Source: Clostridioides sp. (lineage in GTDB: Bacteria; Bacillota; Clostridia; Peptostreptococcales; Peptostreptococcaceae). From it: 6,541 nucleotides of DNA. The notes below the pieces were generated by a model. That model did no database searches. It was not told the DNA's origin and saw only the letters and a list, made by a program, of their open reading frames with translations. Both the position numbers and the translations under genes were made by a program. Location of the stretch: the NCBI GenBank assembly GCA_031272305.1, contig JAISUA010000080.1:1-6541 (forward strand). The letters run 5' to 3'. Shown here piece by piece: positions 1 through 5,997 of this stretch (positions are counted from its first letter, which is position 1; the number at the start of each line of letters is the position of its first letter).

Positions 1-78
1 GTGTTATAAAGTGCTGACAAATTTAATTGTTAATAATTTCATAAAATAAATAAATATTAACAAAAAAATAAAAAGCAT

Positions 79-107
79 TTGAAATTTAGAAAGTAAAAAA
101 TTTTTAT
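79..107 (+). promoter_or_regulatory. Candidate sigma-A promoter for greA-lysS
   Basis: TTGAAA at 79-84 is followed after 17 nt by TTTTAT at 102-107, which matches the -10 consensus at four of six positions. It would start a transcript near 114, just before the leader hairpin. A second weak candidate is CTGACA at 14-19 with no convincing -10. The region is so AT-rich that chance matches are expected, so this is a tentative call. Confidence 0.3.
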
Positions 108-122
108 TAGAGATGTTTATTA

Positions 123-147
123 AAATTGAAAGTGAAGCTTTCAATTT
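123..147 (+). other. Perfect 10-bp hairpin in the greA leader
   Basis: AAATTGAAAG (123-132) and CTTTCAATTT (138-147) are exact reverse complements around a 5-nt loop. No T-run follows, so it is not a standard terminator. The end of the right arm (145-149, TTTAG) can instead pair with CTAAA at 155-159, so the two structures are mutually exclusive. It lies 54 nt before the greA start, in the expected 5' untranslated region. Any regulatory role is inferred. Confidence 0.5.
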
Positions 148-200
148 AGATAAGCTAAAAATTAAAATTTATATAGTAGAAGGAGAAAGGGAATTTTATT

Positions 201-680
201 ATGGATGAGACTAAACAAACACTTCTTACAGAAGATGGATATAAAAAATTAGAAGATGAATTAGAAATGTTGAAAGTTACAAAAAGAAAAGAAGTAGCAG
301 AAAGAATAAAAGTAGCTATATCATTTGGAGATTTATCTGAAAACGCTGAATACGATGAAGCGAAAAAAGAACAAGCTCAACTTGAAGAAAGAATTTTGAA
401 ATTAGAAAATATGTTGAGAGTAGCAGTTGTAATTGATGAGTCAAAAATAGATTCAAGTATAATTGCAGTTGGAGCTATTGTTAAGTTGAAAGACTTGGAA
501 TATGATGAAGAAATAGAATATACAATTGTTGGTTCAACAGAAGCAGATCCATTTGAAGGAAAAATTTCGAATGAATCACCTGTAGGAAAAGAACTTTTAG
601 GAAAAAAAGTTGGAGAAATAGTATCAGTGGAAGTTCCAGAAGGTGTAAACAAATACGAAGTGCTTGAAATAAAAAGATAG
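201..680 (+). CDS. greA: Transcription elongation factor GreA
   Basis: GreA enters the RNA polymerase secondary channel and stimulates cleavage of backtracked transcripts so that stalled elongation can resume. The 159-aa length is normal for the family. Residues 8-75 form the coiled-coil NTD and start with the typical LTEDGYKKLEDELE. The loop motif GDLSENAEYDEAK (43-55) carries the acidic tip residues D44 and E47, equivalent to D41/E44 of the E. coli protein. The FKBP-like C-terminal domain ends with ISNESPVGKELLGKKVGE (122-139) and VSVEVPEG. The ATG follows AGGAG at 181-185 and AAAGG at 186-190, and no other in-frame start gives a family-like N-terminus. It is followed 95 nt later by lysS, a gene order common in Firmicutes, so co-transcription is likely. 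All key residues are present and I see nothing abnormal. Confidence 0.97.
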   Translation: MDETKQTLLTEDGYKKLEDELEMLKVTKRKEVAERIKVAISFGDLSENAEYDEAKKEQAQLEERILKLENMLRVAVVIDESKIDSSIIAVGAIVKLKDLEYDEEIEYTIVGSTEADPFEGKISNESPVGKELLGKKVGEIVSVEVPEGVNKYEVLEIKR

Positions 681-695
681 ATTTAAAATAATATC

Positions 696-738
696 AAGAC
701 TTATCTCATTAGATTTTGCTTAAGTGATGATAAGTCTT
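696..738 (+). repeat. Hairpin in the greA-lysS gap (AAGACTT family)
   Basis: AAGACTTATC (696-705) and GATAAGTCTT (729-738) are exact reverse complements. After a one-base bulge at 728 the stem continues as TCA/TGA (706-708 with 725-727). No T-run follows directly, so it is a poor terminator. It could be a partial attenuator, a processing site or a dispersed palindromic repeat. The same AAGACTTATC occurs at 2826-2835, and AAGACTTGCA at 2681-2690 also starts a hairpin. No T-box signature is visible in the gap, so I do not call tRNA-dependent control of lysS. Confidence 0.6.
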
Positions 739-775
739 ATTGAACAAGAGAAAAATTTTTAGAGGAGGATATTAA

Positions 776-2299
776 ATGAGTAATAAAGGTAACAATGTAG
801 AAGCAGACGGTCAACAAAATCTTAGTGAAGTGCTTCAAGTTAGAAGAGATAAACTTGCTAATTTGCAAGAAATGGGAAAAGATCCTTTTAAGATTTCAAG
901 ATATGATAGAACACATTATTCTACTGAAATCAAAGATAACTTTGAAGAACTTGAAGGAAAAACAGCAAAAATTGCAGGACGTATTATGAGCAAGAGAATC
1001 CAAGGAAAAGCTGGATTTATTGACATACAAGATCAAGAAGGAAGAATACAATCATATGTAAGAAAAGATCATATAGGTGATGATGATTATGTATTGTTCA
1101 AAACATATGATATAGGTGATATCATAGGAATTGAAGGAGAAATTTTTAGAACACAAAGAGGAGAAATATCTGTAAAAGCAAGTTCTGTTGTTTTGTTATC
1201 TAAATCTCTTCAAATACTTCCAGAAAAATTCCATGGATTAAAAGATCATGAACTTAGATACAGACAAAGATATGTGGATTTAATAGTAAATCCAGAAGTG
1301 AAAAATTCATTCTTAATGAGAACAAAAGCTTTGAAATCTCTTAGAAGTTTCTTAGATGAAAGAGGATTCTTAGAAGTAGAAACTCCTATACTAAATACAA
1401 TTGCTGGTGGTGCAAATGCAAGACCATTTATCACTCATCACAATACGCTTGATATACCTATGTACCTTAGAATAGCAAACGAACTTTACTTAAAAAGACT
1501 TATAGTAGGTGGGTTTGATAAGGTTTATGAAATGGGAAGAATGTTCAGAAATGAAGGGATGTCTATCAAACACAATCCAGAATATACTTCAATTGAACTT
1601 TATCAAGCATATGCAGATTATACTGATATGATGGAAATAACAGAACAAGCTGTTGCATATATGGCTGAACAAGCTACAGGAAGTATGGTTGTAAATTATC
1701 AAGGAACAGAAATAGATTTTAGACCTCCTTGGAAGAGAATGACTATGCAAGAATGTGTAAAAGAATATTCTGGTGTAGATTTCGCTGATATTAAAACTGA
1801 TGAAGAAGCTATAGCTATAGCAAAAGAAAAGGGTGTAGAACTTACAGAAGGAATGAGAAGAGGAGAAATATTAAATGCTTTCTTTGAAGAATTTGGAGAA
1901 AAAAATTTGATACAACCTACTTTCATTACTCATTATCCAGTAGAAGTATCTCCACTTGCAAAAAGAAATGTTGAAGATCCTACTATGACAGATAGATTTG
2001 AAGCATTTGCAAATAGCTGGGAAATAGCTAATGCATTCTCTGAATTAAATGATCCTATAGATCAAAGAGGAAGATTTATGGATCAAGAGAGAAAAAGAGC
2101 TCTTGGCGACGATGAAGCATTTGAAACAGACTATGATTTCCTAAATGCACTTGAAGTAGGTATGCCTCCAACAGGTGGACTAGGAATAGGTATAGATAGA
2201 GTTATAATGATAATAACTAATGCACCTTCAATAAGAGATGTATTGTTATTCCCTACAATGAAACCTATTGAAAAAGCACAACATAACGAAGAAGAATAA
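776..2299 (+). CDS. lysS: Lysyl-tRNA synthetase, class II
   Basis: This cytoplasmic enzyme charges tRNA-Lys with lysine using ATP. The 507 residues fit a bacterial class II LysRS. The N-terminal OB-fold anticodon-binding domain spans about 60-145, with KIAGRIMSKRIQGKAGFIDI at 65-84. HGLKDHELRYRQRYVDLI (153-170) is a LysRS hallmark. Motif 1 is at 197-206 (RGFLEVETPI), motif 2 at 257-276 (FRNEGMSIKHNPEYTSIELY), and motif 3 at 468-481 (GLGIGIDRVIMIIT). EIANAFSELNDP (416-427) belongs to the lysine/ATP site. At 411-415 the protein reads FANSW where E. coli has F-x-G-G-R; this is probably lineage variation. GAGGAGG at 762-768, 7 nt before the ATG, fixes the start. The gene sits downstream of greA, probably in the same transcript, and ends before the large hairpin terminator at 2423-2512. 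It is intact. Confidence 0.98.
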   Translation: MSNKGNNVEADGQQNLSEVLQVRRDKLANLQEMGKDPFKISRYDRTHYSTEIKDNFEELEGKTAKIAGRIMSKRIQGKAGFIDIQDQEGRIQSYVRKDHIGDDDYVLFKTYDIGDIIGIEGEIFRTQRGEISVKASSVVLLSKSLQILPEKFHGLKDHELRYRQRYVDLIVNPEVKNSFLMRTKALKSLRSFLDERGFLEVETPILNTIAGGANARPFITHHNTLDIPMYLRIANELYLKRLIVGGFDKVYEMGRMFRNEGMSIKHNPEYTSIELYQAYADYTDMMEITEQAVAYMAEQATGSMVVNYQGTEIDFRPPWKRMTMQECVKEYSGVDFADIKTDEEAIAIAKEKGVELTEGMRRGEILNAFFEEFGEKNLIQPTFITHYPVEVSPLAKRNVEDPTMTDRFEAFANSWEIANAFSELNDPIDQRGRFMDQERKRALGDDEAFETDYDFLNALEVGMPPTGGLGIGIDRVIMIITNAPSIRDVLLFPTMKPIEKAQHNEEE

Positions 2300-2367
2300 T
2301 TAAAAATAAAAAACGAAATTTCGAAGCCTAATATAAAAATATTAATTTGAAATATAGTATAAGTATT

Positions 2368-2419
2368 ATAAGGAGACTTGCAAGAATTTATATTAAATAA
2401 ATCGAGCAAGTTTTCTTAT
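2368..2419 (+). repeat. Imperfect 14-bp hairpin, copy 1 of a local repeat
   Basis: The left arm at 2368-2381 pairs with the right arm at 2406-2419, with two G-U pairs and a 24-nt loop. GACTTGCAAGAA followed by a TTATATTAAA block (2375-2397) matches 2683-2705 at 22 of 23 positions, so this and the element at 2680-2724 are related copies. The hairpin lies 69 nt after the lysS stop. No T-run follows, so it could protect the 3' end or be a dispersed repeat. Confidence 0.6.
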
Positions 2420-2422
2420 TTT

Positions 2423-2512
2423 AAACGTGAAGAATAATTTAATTTTGATTTAGATATAAAGAAGATTTAATTTGTAATCTAAGTCTAAATTCAAATATTC
2501 TTCACGTTTTTT
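2423..2512 (+). terminator. Large intrinsic terminator of greA-lysS
   Basis: AAACGTGAAGAATA (2423-2436) and TATTCTTCACGTTT (2496-2509) form a perfect 14-bp stem. Pairing continues inward imperfectly: TTTAATTTTGATTTAGA from 2438 faces TCTAAGTCTAAATTCAAA ending near 2495. The whole is an arm of about 30 bp. The right arm runs into six T residues (2507-2512), as in a Rho-independent terminator read from the lysS side. It is longer than most terminators, so a processed stable RNA end is an alternative. Confidence 0.8.
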
Positions 2513-2674
2513 CGTGTGAGTTATTTTTACAAAAATACATATATTTACAGAAAATATGAGAAGCTTATTTGTTACAAATAAAAAAAATTAAGCGTAAAAT
2601 AACAAAATGATTTTATAAATGAATTCTTATGTAGAAAGTTTTATAAAGGAAATAGATAATATTAATTTAATAAA

Positions 2675-2848
2675 CATAATAAGACTTGCAAGAAGTTATA
2701 TTAAAAGAAATGTTGCAAGTCTTGAAAAAACTGAGATAGAAAATCTTTGATTTTCGTTATCGAAGTTTCCTACTTGGTTCGAAGTTGGAAAAACTCCGTT
2801 TTTCTTCATATACGCTTCTCATAATAAGACTTATCAGAAGTTGTGTTA
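2675..2848. repeat. Module bounded by 29-bp imperfect direct repeats
   Basis: Positions 2675-2703 and 2820-2848 agree at 24 of 29 bases. Both begin CATAATAAGACTT and later share AGAAGTT, and the period is 145 bp. The left copy also starts a hairpin: AAGACTTGCAA (2681-2691) pairs with TTGCAAGTCTT (2713-2723) across a 21-nt loop. The interior (2731-2819) is richer in GC than its surroundings. It holds two more small stems, 2739-2745/2749-2755 (GAAAATC/GATTTTC) and 2788-2794/2798-2804 (GAAAAAC/GTTTTTC), and a short direct repeat TCGAAGTT (2760, 2779). I see no transposase. It looks like a non-autonomous intergenic repeat or a structured RNA segment. I cannot test copy number elsewhere in the genome. 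Confidence 0.6.
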
Positions 2849-2942
2849 TTTATTAAATTTATGAAAATGTTTTAAGTAAGTATTGATTTTTTTATGACAA
2901 GGAAATATATCCATGTTGTTATTTGAAAATGGGGGATGGTTT

Positions 2943-3128
2943 ATGATAAATATTATGAATTTATTTTGTTATTTATGCGTAAGTTTTTTGGTGTTTGATG
3001 TGTTTGTTTATATTTTGAAAGACGTATATAAAATTTATAAACAAAGTTTAAATGGAAAAAATGTTGCAAAGCGAGTTTGTGATAAAAAATGTTATTCAAA
3101 TGTAGAAGTGCAAAAAAGAGCAATATAG
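2943..3128 (+). CDS. Possible small single-pass membrane protein
   Basis: I do not recognise this gene. The 61-residue product starts MINIMNLFCYLCVSFLVFDV and has one hydrophobic helix (about residues 3-25). A basic, lysine-rich tail follows with three cysteines in all after the first few residues of the helix region. That architecture fits a small inner-membrane protein with its C-terminus inside. I chose the ATG at 2943 because GGGGG at 2931-2935 lies 7 nt upstream. As coding sequence the same stretch would need a GGG glycine codon unusual in this genome. An in-frame ATG at 2913, after AAGGA at 2899-2903, would add ten residues and cannot be excluded. It stands alone between two non-coding regions, with no clear promoter. 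It may be a chance AT-rich ORF. Confidence 0.45.
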   Translation: MINIMNLFCYLCVSFLVFDVFVYILKDVYKIYKQSLNGKNVAKRVCDKKCYSNVEVQKRAI

Positions 3129-3201
3129 AAAATGTGTAAGATATTTTGTGTACATATTTGTTCTAAATATTGCATAGATATATCAAAGAGATATATAAAT
3201 T

Positions 3202-3231
3202 AAGTTTTAAAATAAATTTATTTTAAAACTT
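3202..3231. repeat. Perfect 30-bp palindrome
   Basis: The sequence reads identically on both strands over 30 bp, from AAGTTTTAAAATAAA (3202-3216) to its exact complement at 3217-3231. Only one G-C pair occurs per arm. As RNA it would give a stem of about 13 bp. No T-run follows on either strand, so it would be at most a weak terminator between the small ORF and the amidase. A protein-binding dyad is also possible. Confidence 0.7.
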
Positions 3232-3238
3232 TGTGTAT

Positions 3239-3279
3239 ATAAAAATTAACTCTGAATTTTCTGAGTAAATAAAAATTAA
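3239..3279. repeat. Short direct repeat in the amidase leader
   Basis: ATAAAAATTAA occurs at 3239-3249 and again at 3269-3279, and each copy is followed within a few bases by GAATTT. The pair is enclosed by TGTGTAT (3232-3238) and ATACACA (3279-3285), which are reverse complements. No clean -35/-10 pair for the amidase could be picked out here. The element may be a chance product of AT-rich sequence. Confidence 0.4.
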
Positions 3280-3327
3280 TACACAGAATTTATATATTTT
3301 CATCAGATATTTATGCGAGGTGAAAAG

Positions 3328-4056
3328 ATGGATGTATACAAACACTACATAAAATATATTGTGGGAATGTTAGCTGTCATAGCTATTGGTTTCGTTTTGA
3401 TAGTTCAAATAAGAAACAGGTCAGAGGAAACAATGAAATATACCCCTGTGACGAATAAAACTGTTATTTTGGATGCAGGACATGGAGGAATAGATCCAGG
3501 AGCTATGAACAAGGATCAAACTATTTTAGAGAAGGAAGTAAATCTTTCTATCACTATGAAACTTAGAGAGTTGATAGAATCAAGTGGAGGACTTGTTATA
3601 TTGACTAGAGAAGATGACAGTAGTTTGTATGAGGAAGGCGACAAGACAATCAGGCAAAAATATCAGGAAAATTTGAATAATAGAAAAAAAATCATAAAGG
3701 AATCGGCAGCAGATATGTTTGTATCTATACATTTGAATGCGTTCGCTCAATCTCAATATTTTGGAGCACAAACATTTTATCCAGAGGGAAAAGATGATAG
3801 CAAAAAACTTGCAAAATATGTGCAAGATGAATTGAAAAGGGTAGTAGATAAAACTAATAATAGAGTAATAAAATCTAAGGATGATATGTACCTATTAAAG
3901 GATAATGAAATACCTTCGATGTTAATTGAGTGCGGATTTTTGTCAAATGAAAAAGAAAGCAAACTTTTGAATGATGAGGAGTATCAAGAAAAAATTGCTT
4001 GGGCAATATTTGTTGGGATACAGAAATATATGGGGGAAGATGTGAGCGGAAATTAG
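3328..4056 (+). CDS. cwlD: Membrane-anchored N-acetylmuramoyl-L-alanine amidase, CwlD type
   Basis: This zinc enzyme (Amidase_3) cuts the bond between N-acetylmuramic acid and the peptide of peptidoglycan, outside the membrane. The start at 3328 follows GAGGTGA (3317-3323). An ATG at 3313 lies before that site and would add only five residues, so I reject it. The 242-residue product has an N-terminal helix (about 7-26, IKYIVGMLAVIAIGFVLIVQ). The catalytic domain follows: VILDAGHGGID with zinc ligand H52, EKEVNLSI with ligand E68, VSIHLNA with ligand H135, and LIECGFLSN with catalytic E201. Size and the single-domain layout match B. subtilis CwlD, which helps make muramic lactam in spore cortex. 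No SPOR, SH3 or wall-binding repeats are present. Flanking genes give no functional clue. In a non-sporulating host its job would be general wall turnover. Confidence 0.93.
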   Translation: MDVYKHYIKYIVGMLAVIAIGFVLIVQIRNRSEETMKYTPVTNKTVILDAGHGGIDPGAMNKDQTILEKEVNLSITMKLRELIESSGGLVILTREDDSSLYEEGDKTIRQKYQENLNNRKKIIKESAADMFVSIHLNAFAQSQYFGAQTFYPEGKDDSKKLAKYVQDELKRVVDKTNNRVIKSKDDMYLLKDNEIPSMLIECGFLSNEKESKLLNDEEYQEKIAWAIFVGIQKYMGEDVSGN

Positions 4057-4116
4057 ATATTTTGGAAATTTATAGAGATATGTAAATTTAAATTTTAGAT
4101 TGAAAAACAAACAAAA

Positions 4117-4130
4117 AAAGTATATACTTT
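4117..4130. repeat. Perfect 14-bp palindrome after the amidase
   Basis: AAAGTATATACTTT is fully self-complementary and lies 60 nt after the amidase stop. A further weak stem with one G-U pair follows at 4134-4150 (AAGGTA/TATCTT). These could be 3' untranslated region folds or a binding dyad. There is no T-run. Confidence 0.4.
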
Positions 4131-4226
4131 AATAAGGTAAAAATTATCTTTAAATGATACAGAGATATCATAAGACATTATAGAGAGCTTTATTAGTATG
4201 TAGATTATAAAGTGTGCGGAATTTAT

Positions 4227-4256
4227 AACTTCTCGTCTTGTGATGAGAAGTTTTTT
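4227..4256 (+). terminator. Strong Rho-independent terminator
   Basis: AACTTCTCGTC (4227-4237) pairs with GATGAGAAGTT (4242-4252), with one G-U pair and a TTGT tetraloop. A run of six T (4251-4256) follows at once. This is a textbook intrinsic terminator on the + strand. It lies 170 nt beyond the amidase stop, leaving a long 3' tail. TTATAAA (4205-4211) can pair with TTTATAA (4222-4228), overlapping the foot of the terminator stem. Confidence 0.9.
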
Positions 4257-4527
4257 ATGTGCAAAAAATGTCGAGAATATATTTCTAAAGAACATGTATT
4301 TTGTAGTTTGAAAATTTAGATTTTATAGTTTTAAAAGTTGACTATAATATTTATAATATAGGTTAAAATATTTATAGTAAAAATATTTAAAGACGATTTT
4401 TAAAAGAGAATTTTAAAAAGATGTATTTTTTAAATACGTATTTATTTTAGGATATAAGCAATTGTAGTGACTATAACATCTAAGGGTGAACTATAAGGAT
4501 GAAAAAAACAAAATTTGGAGGAGAGAA
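4257..4527. other. AT-rich intergenic region before uraA
   Basis: No gene is supported here. TATAAT occurs at 4343-4348 and 4352-4357, but neither has a good -35. TTGACT at 4338-4343 lacks a -10 at proper spacing. AAATACGTATTT (4432-4443) is a 12-bp palindrome. GTGACTATAA (4467-4476) and GTGAACTATAA (4486-4496) form a spaced direct repeat just before the uraA ribosome binding site. The uraA promoter must lie in this stretch. I see no clear PyrR-binding or purine-riboswitch motif. Confidence 0.5.
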
Positions 4528-4531
4528 ATGA
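4499..4531 (+). CDS. Possible 10-codon leader ORF overlapping uraA
   Basis: ATG at 4499 opens a frame encoding MKKTKFGGEK, ending at a TGA (4529-4531) that overlaps the uraA ATG as ATGA. ATAAGG immediately upstream is too close to be a good ribosome binding site. The glycine codons of this peptide are the GGAGGA of the uraA ribosome binding site. That could mean translational coupling, but the arrangement may be chance. Confidence 0.2.
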   Translation: MKKTKFGGEK

Positions 4532-5736
4532 AAAAATTTATTATGTCAGTGCAACATTTGTTTGCAATGTTTGGAGCAACGGTTTTAGTTCCAATTCTTA
4601 CAGGGTTTAACCCAGCTGTTGCGATTTTTTGTGCAGGTCTAGGGACGTTGATATTTCATTTTTGTACAAAAAGAAAAGTGCCTGTATTTTTAGGGTCTAG
4701 TTTTGCATTTATACCAGTAATAATTGCAACAAAGGATGCTTACAATGGTGATTTGTCGTATGCACAAGGAGGAATTATAGTAGCAGGTTTTATATATGTT
4801 ATTTTATCAATAGTAGTAAAATTTGTTGGAGTAAAGAAAATAAAAAAATTCTTCCCTCCACAAGTTACAGGTTCAATGATAATTGTAATTGGTCTTAATT
4901 TGCTTCCAACAGCATTTCAAATGGCTGCCCAAAATTATTTGTTAGCTTGTATAACGTTAGGAATAGCAATATTGATAAATGTTTTTGGAAGAGGGTTTAT
5001 TAAACAATTAGGAATATTGTTAGCAGTATTATCAGGATATATTATAAGTGTATTTGTAGGTGTTGTAGATTTATCAAGTATCGGCAGTGCAGGTTTACTT
5101 TCATTTCCACAGTTTACTATGCCTAAATTCAGTCTACAAGCTATTGTAATAATTGCACCAGTAGTTCTTGCTGTTGTTATGGAACATATAGGTGATATTA
5201 CAACAAATGGAAGTGTTGTAGGTGAAAATTTCATAGAAGAACCAGGACTAAATAGAACTTTGTTGGGAGATGGTTTGGCTACTTTGGTTGCAGGATTTTT
5301 GGGAGGACCAGCTAATACAACTTATGGAGAAAATACAGCAGTACTTGCGATTACTAAAAATTATGATCCGTCAATACTTAGAATGACAGCAGTACTTGCG
5401 ATTGTCTTGTCTTGTGTAGGAAAATTTGCAGCTTTTTTGCAAAGTATACCTAGTGCAGTTATGGGTGGAGTAAGTATAATGTTATTCTCAATGATAACAT
5501 ATGTAGGATTCAAAACTATAAGAGATAGCTCTTGCTTTAAAAATAATAGAAATTTAACAGTTATCTTGTTGATATTGCTAATAGGTTTGGGTACTAGTTA
5601 CTTATCAAATAAGGGTGTAACAATAGGGATACCTATAACTAGTACTGTAAAAATAACTGGCTTGAGTTTGGCTGCTATAGTTGGTATTATTATAAATAGA
5701 ATAGTAAATGATTATGAGTTTAAAAGAGAGGGATAA
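4528..5736 (+). CDS. uraA: Uracil permease, UraA/NCS2 family
   Basis: This integral membrane symporter imports uracil with protons for pyrimidine salvage. The ATG at 4528 follows GGAGG (4517-4521) by 6 nt. A GTG at 4486 extends the frame by 14 charged residues, but its codons run through that ribosome binding site, so it is unlikely. The product is 402 residues, slightly shorter than E. coli UraA (429), with about a dozen or more hydrophobic segments. Family signatures are MSVQHLFAMFGATVLVPILTG (6-26), KVPVFLGSSFAF (50-61), VVMEHIGD (216-223), GPANTTYGENTAVLAIT (260-276) and IPSAVMGGVSIMLFSMI (307-323). E219 and E268 match the uracil-binding glutamates E241 and E290 of E. coli. The coupling residue H245 is replaced by D223. 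No pyr genes are adjacent. A xanthine substrate is less likely given the UraA-type signatures. Confidence 0.93.
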   Translation: MKKFIMSVQHLFAMFGATVLVPILTGFNPAVAIFCAGLGTLIFHFCTKRKVPVFLGSSFAFIPVIIATKDAYNGDLSYAQGGIIVAGFIYVILSIVVKFVGVKKIKKFFPPQVTGSMIIVIGLNLLPTAFQMAAQNYLLACITLGIAILINVFGRGFIKQLGILLAVLSGYIISVFVGVVDLSSIGSAGLLSFPQFTMPKFSLQAIVIIAPVVLAVVMEHIGDITTNGSVVGENFIEEPGLNRTLLGDGLATLVAGFLGGPANTTYGENTAVLAITKNYDPSILRMTAVLAIVLSCVGKFAAFLQSIPSAVMGGVSIMLFSMITYVGFKTIRDSSCFKNNRNLTVILLILLIGLGTSYLSNKGVTIGIPITSTVKITGLSLAAIVGIIINRIVNDYEFKREG

Positions 5737-5820
5737 TTTTGTGATATGAAAATTTGTTATGTGTAAGTACGAGAAATATAATAAAATGCAATGTAATGTA
5801 TTAACATTCGAAATGTTTTA

Positions 5821-5984
5821 CTATTGTATATGAAAATAGAATGTAGTAATCTTTTGTGTGCTTTGCTATTGTATATAAAATAAAATGCATTTACATTCAA
5901 AGGCATTGATATTGCATATACTGATTTTAATTGAAATATAAAATAAACTATAGAATAGATGTATTTGGTTTGATATTGCATATA
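5821..5984. repeat. Four degenerate copies of a TATTG(C/T)ATAT motif
   Basis: Copies begin at 5822, 5867, 5910 and 5974 (TATTGTATAT, TATTGTATAT, TATTGCATAT, TATTGCATAT), 45, 43 and 64 nt apart. Most are preceded by TTAC, TTGC or TTGA. Copies 1 and 3 also share an ACATTC-AAA block upstream. The spacing is irregular, so this is not a CRISPR array. It resembles decayed tandem duplications. Confidence 0.6.
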
Positions 5985-5997
5985 CTGATTTTAATTG
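5906..5997. repeat. Exact 28-bp direct repeat pair
   Basis: Positions 5906-5933 and 5970-5997 are identical over 28 bases (starting TTGATATTGCATATACTGAT), with a 64-bp period and a 36-bp spacer. The exact identity suggests a recent duplication. It does not encode a recognisable protein and no integrase or transposase is nearby. Confidence 0.85.

Noticed and set aside
1..9. In-frame TAA at 7-9 that could end an upstream gene
   Set aside because: Only two codons precede it in the window, and stops occur early in the other frames too; no product can be assigned.
377..652. Antisense ORFs inside greA, lysS, the amidase and uraA
   Set aside because: They lie opposite genes with unmistakable family motifs, lack ribosome binding sites and have no recognisable product.
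681..775. T-box or lysine riboswitch upstream of lysS
   Set aside because: The gap is only 95 nt and lacks the T-box sequence and the multi-helix layout of a lysine riboswitch; only one hairpin is present.
4095..4295. Minus-strand 66-codon ORF after the amidase
   Set aside because: It runs through the strong terminator at 4227-4256, has no ribosome binding site and looks like translated AT-rich DNA.
4057..4527. PyrR-binding attenuator or purine riboswitch for uraA
   Set aside because: AGAGAGCTTT near 4180 only loosely resembles a PyrR loop and lies about 340 nt from uraA; conserved purine-riboswitch loops are absent.
5757..5981. Minus-strand 74-codon ORF after uraA
   Set aside because: Its repeated FIYNSK-type strings arise from the underlying DNA repeats; no ribosome binding site or domain is seen.
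5821..5997. CRISPR-like array
   Set aside because: Copies are degenerate, unevenly spaced and few; there are no cas genes.
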